The notes under the pieces were generated by a model. That model was not told where the DNA came from. It saw only the letters and a list, made by a program, of their open reading frames with translations, and searched no databases. From assembly GCF_004337985.1 (NCBI RefSeq), contig NC_043742.1:6466389-6530388 (forward strand): DNA of 64,000 bases, read 5' to 3'. Source of the stretch: Pyricularia pennisetigena (Eukaryota; Ascomycota; Sordariomycetes; Magnaporthales; Pyriculariaceae). Shown here piece by piece: positions 21,685-31,411 of the stretch. How positions within the stretch are numbered: the stretch's first letter is position 1; each line of letters opens with the position of its first letter. The position numbers were made by a program, and so were the translations under genes.

Positions 21685-23067
21685 ATGGAAGAGATCGACG
21701 GTTTCGTCTGGGTCGATGCGCCGCCGAGAAGCCATTGCTGGAATGAAACCAATAAAAACCCCGACAACGATGGCCTAACCTGCAGGATCTCCGCCATCGA
21801 GGAAGCGTTGAAGCCATTGAAAGCAAGTCTATGGTCCTTGAACAAGTATATCCACGAGCACCCTGAGTTGGGCTACGAAGAGCACAAGACACACGATGCG
21901 TTGACTGCTTTCATGCAGCGCCAAAAAGGCTGGCAGGTCACTAGGTCAGCCTTTGGCATCGAGACTGCTTGGACTGCTGTTTATAGTTCTCAAAGTCCAG
22001 GGCCAGTCGTTGCCTTCAATGCTGAGATGGGTATGATCCAAGAAGTGCTGCCGATTCTCAAATGCATTCTTGAATGCTAAAGAAATCTGTCACTGACACG
22101 ACAAACAGATGCCTTGCCAGGCCTTGGTCATGCATGCGGTCACAACCTCATAGCCATAGCGTCTGTTGCTGCCGGTCTGGCAACCGCTGAAGTTATGCGC
22201 GGGTTTCATCTTCCAGGAAAGGTCGTGATCATAGGGACACCCGCGGAGGAAGGTGGAGGCGGCAAGATAAAGCTTCTCAAAGCAGGCGCCTATGCAGGCG
22301 TCGATGTCTCCCTCATATCTCACCCCAGCATCGTCAATAACAGCCCAATGGTCAGGACTACGGCGTTTTCCAAGGTAGAAGTGGAGTATCACGGGCGTTC
22401 AGCTCATGCTGCCAACAGCCCTTGGCTCGGCATCAACGCCTTGGACGCACTAATCGTCGCCTACAACTCCATCTCGGTCCTCCGACAGCAGACACAGCCT
22501 GGAGATGTCATAGGGCTGCAGATCACCAACGGCGGCAACGCGCCAAATGTCATTCATGCTTTTTCTGCAGGCAAGGTAGTTCTCAGAGCCACCAGCGCCT
22601 CCAGGCTACAAGACTTGCAGCGTAAAGTCGAGGCTTGTTTCCGCGCGGGAGCCGAGGCCACGGGTGCAAGATTGGAGATCAAGAAAACTCCAGGATACAA
22701 GGACCATGTGCCGAACCGTGTCATGGCAGCATCCTACACTAAATACTGGGAGGCGTTGCCGGATATGCCAGGGCCGCGCATACCCCCAGACGGCCAGCTC
22801 ACTTTTGTCAAGGCGAGTACTGATCAAGGAGACATCAGTTATTCTATGCCGAGCCTGAATGCTAGCTTTGCAATTCCCCCCGGACCCAAAGGAGGCCCTC
22901 CGCACAGTCCAGATTTCGAAAAAGCATCATCTACAGAGGCAGCTTTTGACAGAGCCATGAGAGTTGGGAAGGCCATGGCAGGCACTGCAGTTGACTTGTT
23001 TGCCGACCCTGAGTTGTTGGACAAAGTCAGGGCCCAATGGAGGCGTGACATGGCAGCTGCGAGCTGA
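21685..23067 (+). CDS. M20 family amidohydrolase/peptidase (M20D-like)
   Basis: Metal-dependent hydrolase of the M20 family, related to aminoacylase-1-like protein 2 and bacterial amidohydrolases that cleave N-acyl or amide bonds. Exons are 21685-22030 and 22109-23067, with a 78-bp intron, giving 434 aa. The family signature HEHPELGYEE lies at 57-66. The metal-site segment DALPGLGHACGHN (116-128) follows the splice junction exactly, with C125 and H127 as likely ligands. TPAEEGGGGK (159-168) carries the catalytic Glu pair and SHPS (186-189) another ligand. The dimerisation-domain motif HGRSAHAANSPWLG is next, and the late STDQGDISYSMPS block is also present. No signal peptide is seen, so it is cytosolic. 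The true substrate is unknown. The divergent AsaB-like partner suggests a role in a small biosynthetic or catabolic pathway. Confidence 0.93.
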
Positions 23068-24082
23068 TTGATTGCTTCCCGTGACTTGCAAGACTTCAAC
23101 AAGTTCTAGGGGTCTGGAACTATCTTTCCAGTAGGCTGAAATCTTTGTCACTATATCTGTGCTACCACAGGCGTCAGCACCCATGGGGCGCCAATCAATG
23201 GGGCCGGAAGATGCTGCTCCGCGTGCTGTTGAAAATTATTTATTTCGGCAACATGCACCCTGACAGACGGGATGCCACACCTACATCTTCAAGAAGTCTG
23301 GGCTTTCACTCCAAAGTATAGTGGCTTAATTGCGTCTGGTTTATACAATATGCAATCCTCTCGCACACCTGATGCTGCGAGGAGATCAGCTACCAGAACA
23401 ACCAGTTCCTCGCGACATACAGGAGACGCGAGGTCCAGGACTTTGTGAGACCAGTATGTGCGAATTAATATCGACAGGTTTACCTGCCTCCGGCTATTGT
23501 TCAATTTAAATTGAGCAAACCTCAAGGGAGGAGACATTGCCCGACTCTCTTCCCCAGGAACACATGCGGAGCGAGCAAGCGGAGGCATGTCCAGCCTGCT
23601 TGAGTCTATCTAACAATATAAGTTGACTATTATGCAGATTGACGACAGCTATGGGCCTCGCTACAGGAAACCTTGGCCAGCTTTTCTGTTGTCGACTCAT
23701 TTGATACAAGCGTTTCCTTTGACCAGCCCTTGATCAAAGTCATAATTGGAAATTGCTCATCCCAACACCCTTCTTTGCTTTGAGATGTAGACCTTTTTTC
23801 GCTGATGGCAGCAAAGACAGTGTTGCCGAAATCTAAAGACGGTTAAATTTGTGTTGCTATAACTGAGGACTCGCTTGAGGAGCTTAACTATGCAACCAAA
23901 TATGATAAACTTCATATTGTGCACGAACGCTGACAAGACCTACCTGGGTTCAACACGTTGCACCTGGCCCTCGCAACCGGAGCTGAAATCTCTTTAATCG
24001 TTGCATATCCGAGGGTACCGACAAAAGCACAACAAAAACATCGACGGGGTGGTGGACTGAGCTACTATTATTTAGTAGCTAT
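23068..24082. other. Intergenic region, no gene seen
   Basis: About 1 kb without a convincing gene. A minus-strand frame of 99 codons (23289-23588) is not recognisable. The base composition is mixed and there is no obvious repeat. Confidence 0.5.
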
Positions 24083-24916
24083 ATGCTCCCGACCGGAGCA
24101 GTTTTAGCCATAGAACTACCAGGGCGAGACCTGTCTACATTCTGCCTACGCCATGGGCAACCAGGCCGGATCAAGGCCATACTCGCTCTGGATCCGTTGC
24201 CTGCACGCAAGCTAGACAAGGGCGGCTGTTCCGTGTTGTGGCATGCGGCGTCTGCGGATACGCAAACTGATGATCCGGCCTCTCAGTATCGAGTTTGCCA
24301 TCGAGACGGCGTGCAAGTAGGAGACTCTGATGCTCTCAAGGTGCTGCTGCGATTCGGGGCCAGGGTTGATGTAAAAGCGCCTGGATTCGGCCTCACCCCT
24401 GCACATCTGGCGGCCATGTTTGGACACCACGAGTGCCTTGAGCGCGCCATCCGTCATGCTTATGATGCTGTAGGCAAAGGCCTGGAAGGTAGAAAGATGT
24501 GCTGCACGCCGTTGCACCGCGGCGTGGTCAATGGGCGTACCAAGTACGTCGAGTTGCCGCTCGAGGCTGGCGTCGACGTGTCGCGCCCCTGTGAGTGCGG
24601 CGCACTCGACCAAGAAGCCTGAATCGTTTGGCGTGATCACTGCCAACGAGTTGCCCGAAATATTACGGCTCAGAGGGGCTTCGACCAGAGAGCAAAGCTA
24701 GGTTCTCAGCACAGGTGGGAAGCGGCCAAAAGCCAACTCGTTACCCGGGCTACCGGTTTCGAACATGGCAAAAGACTTGTCGTAAGATCGGCCTCAGCTT
24801 CGGGTTGCACGGTTCTCGTGCCAAAGCAAAGTCATCATAACCCGGCAGGCTTTCCGCAACTCCAAATACCAACGCATATAGAGGCTGATTACGATACAAC
24901 CTCTGTCAGTGCATAG
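24083..24916 (+). pseudogene. Decayed ankyrin-repeat gene
   Basis: An ATG at 24083 opens a 179-codon frame containing recognisable ankyrin units: DALKVLLRFGARVDVKAP, then FGLTPAHLAAMFGHHECLERAI, then CTPLHRGVVNGRTKYVELPL with EAGVDVS. The units are imperfect: gaps, and a missing hydrophobic residue in the second helix. The frame meets a TGA at 24620-24622 but then stays open for another 97 codons to a TAG at 24914-24916, which is what one nonsense mutation in a longer reading frame would give. The residues after the TGA no longer look like clear ankyrin units. Flanked by gene-poor DNA and tRNA-Gly. A short functional protein of 179 aa cannot be excluded. Confidence 0.55.
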
Positions 24917-25331
24917 CCCTACGAACTGCTGAAAGGACATGGGGCTCTCATTGAGCTGGAACGGACCGTGCATCGATATCCGGCCACCCAGCACGCCGGG
25001 CCCTCGGTCCTGACCTGGGCGTGGCGGGTAGTTGATGAGAATGAACGACTTTTGATGCTACACCTGGCGGCTTTTAGACTTGGCGTGTATATCACTGTAT
25101 AAACTCAACTTTCTTCGATGCCATCACTGTTGCAGGCGGACACCATTAGGCCATGGAGCTGTTGGGTGCTAATTTTCACGGGACCAAAGGATGTAAAAAA
25201 ATATGCCTCTCTCTATTTGGAGTGAAGCCACAACTGCAAAAGTTCCGCGCTGAAAAACCAAGCAGCCCTCTTCTCGGTTCCAAGATTTAAATGGTGGAGA
25301 AAAAAATAATGGTCAAAATGAAATGGTGAGT
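24917..25331. other. Intergenic region, no gene seen
   Basis: Between the ankyrin relic and tRNA-Gly. No frame or repeat of note. It holds the 3' flank of the minus-strand tRNA gene, including a T-run terminator on the transcript strand (an A-rich stretch at about 25299-25307 on the plus strand). Confidence 0.45.
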
Positions 25332-25416
25332 TGCATCAGCCGTGAATCGAACACGGGGCCCATCGAGTGTATTCGTAGAATGGCAACGATGGATTTTACC
25401 ACTAAACCACTGATGC
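25332..25416 (-). tRNA. tRNA-Gly (anticodon GCC) with a 14-nt intron
   Basis: Read on the minus strand, the sequence folds as a complete tRNA. The acceptor stem is GCATCAG with CTGATGC and discriminator A. The D arm holds AGTGGT. The anticodon stem is CATCG/CGATG, the T arm CCGTG-TTCGATT-CACGG. The loop TTGCCA gives anticodon GCC. It is interrupted after position 37 by 14 nt, the canonical position of nuclear tRNA introns. The mature length without the intron is 71 nt, normal for tRNA-Gly. A-box and B-box promoter elements are inside the gene. Confidence 0.95.
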
Positions 25417-27651
25417 TAGTCATATGACTCGTGTTGACAGGGTCCAGACTGTTTACTCATATTGATGGTCGACCTGAATTAGTCTGGGGACCGGGTCGTT
25501 AACAGCGTCATGGCTAACTTGGAGCAGTTTCCGATCTGTTCATGTCTCATTAGCTCTGGTTGCCTGATGAAGAATATGTGCAAAAAACCCTAGCCACGTA
25601 AATCTGTGGGGCATTATTGAAAAAAAAAAAAAAAAACACCTATCTCAACAGCTGGCAACTAGTTCCTTGAGCTGCAAGTTCAAGTGCACCTCCCATATGA
25701 ACTACGCTGTATGATGACTTTGAGAACAATTTTCTCGATGATAGTGGTGGTTGTTCTTGCATTCGTGATAGAAAAAGGGGAACATGTACTATGTGTTTGT
25801 GCCTTTCTTTTCGCGTTTAATTTTCGGGAAAGAAAAAAAAAAAGAGAAGGAACTTCATCTGTGATATATAGGGGCAATGACACGGACGGCGAGGCCGTGG
25901 CAAACCAAGAACATACGGCCCTGTTCTTATCTCAAGCAGTATACATGGGGAAACACATATGGGTTGGATCCTGCAAAAGAGCACAACACTGGGGTAATGG
26001 TGGGGCTCGTAACAGTCACCGTCGACACTAATGCAAGCCGAGTTGCGAGCAGCAGCCTTGAGGGTGGATCTGGTTGATATATTGCGGTTATGTCAGCAGG
26101 AGGATGATCCAAACTACCTCCATAGTTTGTGGGATGTCGCACGTCAAAACTGTCATACTATGCCGATGATCTCCTGCTAAATATATTAAAATCCTCGAGC
26201 CTAAGGAACTCAGGATGCCAAATTCCCCATACATTGGCCCATTTTCAAGCTTGCAAACCGCTAAAACTATCCAAGACAAGAGGCTTTACATGCTTGGCAG
26301 TGCTAGAACCTTGGCAAAGATGAGATTGGAGTCACGACATTTTTGTACAGCATCTGTGACGAGGGAATCTACTGTTCACACCTTTCAGTCGACAACCTCG
26401 AATGCCATGCTCACAAAATGAGCTCAAGCCTGTTAATGTATACTCGCTGGTAAAGGTTCCCCAGGTACTGCTCGATGGCGACACCGTAAGCCTCAAGGCT
26501 CGTTTCTTGTGCTTCTGTAACCCCGGATCTATACGAGCAATTCCGCCCGTGTAGTATATGCATCTTCAAAGGGGAAAAAAGCCTACAGTTACATTGTGTT
26601 TGCGGGGACGACTCGCCAGTGACAATGACAGCAGGAAAGTAGACTAACAGGCTATCTTGGGTAATCGGACTCGGTACCCCTGATCTGCGCGTTGTAGGAC
26701 AGGCAAGAACAAAGGAGCTTGCAGTCCACACCAACGTACGACGTCTGTGATTCTCCAGAGTATCATGGATATCATAACTCATCAGAAGGTTGATCAAAGC
26801 TGACGACGTGCCAAAACAATGGTAACTTTTGCTAGGGCTTCCAGTATGATTTGCTTCGTAAGCTCAACACGCCATGCAAAGACTTGAGGGTACCGTGTCA
26901 CCAGGGCAGCGTTATGGCGAAAGCCACATGAGACCTTGGTATGCGTGAGGTAGTTCGATATGTAGGAGTGACTTGACATATGGAAGTGATAGCGAGTACG
27001 ACTAGGACCTCCGTAGTGATCTCGCCGGCAGCTTGAGGGGGTTGATAGGAACGCAGAACGGGGATGGCATCAAGGGGATGCAGTTGAAATCTATGAGGGG
27101 TGATGGGAGGATAGCTAGATGGTTCGAGTGCGCAAAAGGGCGTGAGGAGGTGTACGAATACCACAAGTAGGTGTAAGGGTATGCGCAGCAGGGAGGGGTG
27201 TACCGCGGTTGCGCGACTGCGTGTGAGGGTGTGGGTGTGGGTGTGTGAGACACTGTGTGTGCAGATGTAGGCAGAAGAGCGACGGGGAAAAGTGGGTCAG
27301 GCGAGCCAGCGACATAAAAAAACCCCAGCCCTCAGGCTTATAAACCACCCCTTCCCTCACCTTGACCATCCACTCTTGCTTCTCTTCTTCCCATTATCAT
27401 ACCAAACCCAAAGAGACCTGAACAGTTTCATCCAAATTCAACAGTTGGCTTTCAAGATTCACTAGAATCCATCAGGAGACCATCCAGCACATATCCTGCT
27501 TGACTTCCATTCAGTATCAGTCACGCCTGCTGCCCCCCTTTCTGTTGCAGCCCCTTTGTGACCTCCCCAGCACTGCTGGTCCTGGCATCTTCACTCGTCG
27601 AACGTCACGGTCACCCCAGAAGTAACCGGTGTCAGCTTGTACTTCCTCGCA
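25417..27651. other. Gene-poor region upstream of the Tyr/Ser-rich gene
   Basis: 2.2 kb with no recognised protein. There is an A run at about 25619-25636. A GT-rich low-complexity stretch occupies about 27120-27265. The last 250 bp are pyrimidine- and A-rich and look like the promoter and leader of the gene starting at 27652. Several minus-strand frames at 26400-27370 are low-complexity or unrecognisable. Confidence 0.5.
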
Positions 27652-28345
27652 ATGGCGTACTCGTACCACCAGTACCACGAGGCGCAGACCTATCCCATTG
27701 ATTACCAATATGACCACCGGCAACCACTGCACAGCTCGACCCGAGAGCGCCCACGAACCTTGGACACTCGTCCTCATGCCCCTCGCCGTCTGCAGCACGG
27801 GTATTCCCACGAGACTGGAGCGTACATATATGACGTCGGCTCATATCGGGAAGACGACCCTTACCGGATGCACAGGTCGACGCAGTATTACTACTCCACC
27901 GAAGAAGGCCGGCCATACGAGCACTCGTCCAGAAGGGATGATGAACGTCGAAGCGAGGCTTCCTCGAGCAGCAGGAGATCCGACAAGAAGGGTTCAAGCA
28001 ACTCCAGGTCGACAGCAAGCGGGAGCAGCAAACGATCATCGAAGAGCTCAGCGTCACGATCGTCAACGCTGCTCACTCCCCCAGACACGCCGGAAATCGG
28101 CAGGTTATCAACTCCAGAACTCGCACCATTGAGCGCAGGTCTGCGCTTCTGCGACTGTGGGTGCAGTGACGGGTACCACGAGGAGGAAGAAAGGTACCTC
28201 AAGGGAAGAGCAGCAATGGACTCGAAGCGTATGTCTTGAATTCATCCCCCTGAGATTGCAACCGGCCAATGCTGACCTCGATGCAGTGCGAAATGCAGCT
28301 GAGTACATGGCACGAGGTCATGACCGGCCGAACGGGAGGAGGTGA
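27652..28345 (+). CDS. Unrecognised Tyr-, His- and Ser-rich protein
   Basis: I do not recognise this protein. Exons are 27652-28228 and 28287-28345, separated by a 58-bp intron with donor GTATGT and acceptor ATGCAG, giving 211 aa. The N-terminus (MAYSYHQYHEAQTYP) is rich in Tyr, His and Gln. The middle has many Arg, His and Tyr residues, then a Ser/Lys/Arg-rich disordered block (about 105-145). A possible proline-directed phosphorylation segment TLLTPPDTPEIGRLSTPEL follows. A short Cys motif FCDCGCSDG near 173-181 and an acidic patch come last. No signal peptide or membrane helix. It stands alone in a gene-poor 6-kb region. The composition suggests a nuclear, disordered regulatory protein, but that is inference. 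Confidence 0.65.
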
Positions 28346-31300
28346 AAATTGAGAGGCCTCTGTCGAAGGCATCCATTTGCCAATGCAAGTGGACAAAGTC
28401 GGGATTGGTGTTTTTTTTTTTTTTTTCTGTCACTGCTATTTTGGGTCGGCGTTGTGGGGCAAATCTGGGTGATGCAAGCGGGCGAGGCGTTCAGGCGTTT
28501 GTTTGACCTCATCAGGCGACAGTTGGTTGGTCTAGAGATTGACCACCTATAGACATTGGTTGCCTTTCTTTCCACTGCCACTTTGGTTTTTCACCAAATG
28601 TTGATTTCTGTAAAATAAAAGGAGCTATAGGTGCCTCCGAAGAATCTGTAAAATTATTATTGTTGCAGTTCGAGCCCGTGACGCAAGTTCTATGCTGTGC
28701 ATGAGCAAGGTGACAGGCAGGCCGAATTCGACGGGGTCAAGAGGGAGGCCGCCGTCGGTAAGGCTCGACGTTCGCGTTGTGTAGCAGCACAGTTGAACGT
28801 ATGGCCCCAATCTTCCAGGCAGAAACGCCCCACAATTATCGGGTTCTGGCCAGTCACAGGCCTTCCTTGGTAGTGCGGGCTCGCCTGATGGGTATTCTCA
28901 TGATCGCGGACATGATTGAATCTCTGTTATCTGCAGGCACGGGTTTTAGGTCGCTCACCAGCGCAATGGGTCGCTTTTCCTAGGACAGCGTACCTGGGTT
29001 GCCTTACCAAGGCTAACGATTACCGAATTAGAATATTCAATTCGTTTTCTCATTGTCGAATTGAGTTTCAGGTGTGGCTACGCAAACGGTCTACGCAAAC
29101 AGTCCTACAGCTCTTTTGCCTACGCCTGGGAATGCGCCGATGCGCAATCAAGGACGTTTGAAGGACTTTTGTAGTACTCGTGTGGGGTCTCCTCGCAGAG
29201 AGAGTCCAAGACTCTGGAATTCCCCAAAACTCTGTCGTAATTGCACTGTGCGAATAGGACAATTCTGCAGTAGTTTTTGCGGTAACTGTGCAATTAGCTG
29301 GATGCACTCACTGTCAAGTAGTTATCACAGAGTGCTTTCGTATTGACCCACAAGTATGCTGCCAAGCCGCATACATGTACCGACAATCCTCGGCGATGAT
29401 TGAGAAATATTTTGATGAGTCATCTATCGCGGCAGGCGGCTCAAAGATTCGACTCACATTAATTGGAGTGACAGCTACCCCAAATCCTTCGAACCAGCCC
29501 TGGGTAAGGAGTCACCACTGGCACTAGCGACTCGCACTGCAGCGTGCTCGCATCTTCACTACGAACCACAAAGACGGCTACCTGCTTGCGTGAGGAGTCA
29601 TTGACAATTCAGGGGGGAAAAGAGACAACGAATAGGCGCATAAGGGTTCCTCGACAAATGCAGCCAATCATAGCAACCTGAAAATCAGGTGGTGTAGTAG
29701 TGCAAGCGCGGAGAGCTGTAATACATGATGCCAAAATTTGCTTTGTGATTGAATCTGGTGCAGGGTAGCTGCGCTATAGAATACAGTACAGGGGATTTTG
29801 GCAAATCCAAGCCACCAACCTAGATCTCCCGTGCGCGAGTTCGCAGTTCTTTGTCTTATTTAGCCATGGAGAGAAGCAACACTCAGTAGAGCTTACGTAC
29901 CAACCATACCATACTTTAACATCCAATCATGCTCAGTCAAAAAAAAAAGTACTTGCCTGATAAGGATGCAAGCAGACCTCGTGACTAGATGCTGCTTCGC
30001 GGCAGTCGGCGATCCGATATCCGAATGCCAAGCCTTATATCCTCAAGCTTTGACACATACGGAACGCTTCATGTGTCGCGCAGTAAGTGGCTGGTGATTT
30101 AGCAGATGACCATCGGAAATTATTAGTGATGGTCCAGAAATAAGAAGCATTGTTTCAACGTTCCGGGAGGCACTTGGCCTTGAGTTGTTTAAGCTTTCAC
30201 CCACGTCATTGTATCCATAATATGTCGCACATGTTTGAGGTCTAGCTGAAACCCATCAATTGATCTTCTAGATCATTTATATACGCCTGACTCCGTTCAA
30301 CCACATAGGGCTGTGTGGCAACTCCCGGCCGGGGACCCAAGACCGATGGGCCGGCCCCGCCCCGGGAACTCCACAGGGAAAATCTTCCAAGCTGCAAGGG
30401 TCACCGGACTGTTGGAACCATGACCAGGGCAGAACGGTTCGTGTCGGCTCGCGGTTGTCGGGACGGCTTCAAGATAATAAAACGTAGCGTAACGAAAACT
30501 TACTCGCCAGGACTTTTTTCTTAATACACCGCCCCTTGTTACCGGCCCGTCAAGTCCACGAGGCCAGGCGATCAAATCGGAATGACGTTGGCCAAAGCTC
30601 GAATCAACACGGTTCTCATTCAAGTTCAGGCGCTAAACAGATTATATGTTTTCTTTTTCTAAAACGTTCTTTGATTAGGCTTAGGTATTGCGATAGCATT
30701 TCCACAGTCCAAGACGTTTCTGTAGCAATCACACTAAACAATCATTGGTTACTTGTTGATTTGACAGATTGTTTGTAGCCCACGGGACTGCACCAACCCT
30801 CAAGTCCGTCAAGAGCCATGACGACTTAGACGGTACTCAACCGACACGTCGCAGAGATCATGTCCCACCAAAAGTAAAGCCAACGGAACACTCCACAAGC
30901 CATACAAGGACCGCACCAGATATCCCCGGTCCATCCCCGTCTGGTACCAAGCGCTAACGGCACTCGGTATGGGGCAGCCTCTTCTTGGCTGAGTCTTGAA
31001 CCAGTCCTGACCATGAATTCTTTACTGGCTTACCGCCCCTGGATCCGGGACCTGCCGATCGGGCACCGGCGCTAGAGGCTAACAAAACACAAAAGGGCGA
31101 TCCCACATTGATTAAATTGTATTGCCAGCCACTTTGTTCATCTTCATTACCTTGTACAAGAATATTCTGACTGAAAAGTTTTGATTTTTGCGGGCTGCTG
31201 GAGTAGATCTCTTCGATGGCTCCTTCCTGATACATGCTTTCTTCTCTCCATGTACGTTAGTGATCAAAAGGAACTTATCCGAGTTCTTCGTTTCCATTTA

Positions 31301-31411
31301 TCCATCACCGTCTGTCATCGGTGCTTGAATTCTTGGCCCTTGTTTATATTCTTTAATTTTTCCAACCTGCTTGCCGCCGAAGCGTGAAAAGACAACCAAC
31401 GTGGAGCCAAA
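28346..31411. other. Gene-poor region, no gene seen
   Basis: 3.07 kb between the Tyr/Ser-rich gene and the sulfate permease gene. I find no protein-like frame, no transposase or reverse transcriptase fragment and no complete tRNA. A GC-rich patch lies at 30310-30480. A T run at about 28411-28427 lies in the 3' flank of the preceding gene. The final few hundred bases must contain the sulfate permease promoter. Confidence 0.5.

Noticed and set aside
30310..30480. GC-rich patch considered as a 5S rRNA or other structured RNA
   Set aside because: It does not match the conserved internal control region of fungal 5S rRNA and no consistent fold was found by eye.
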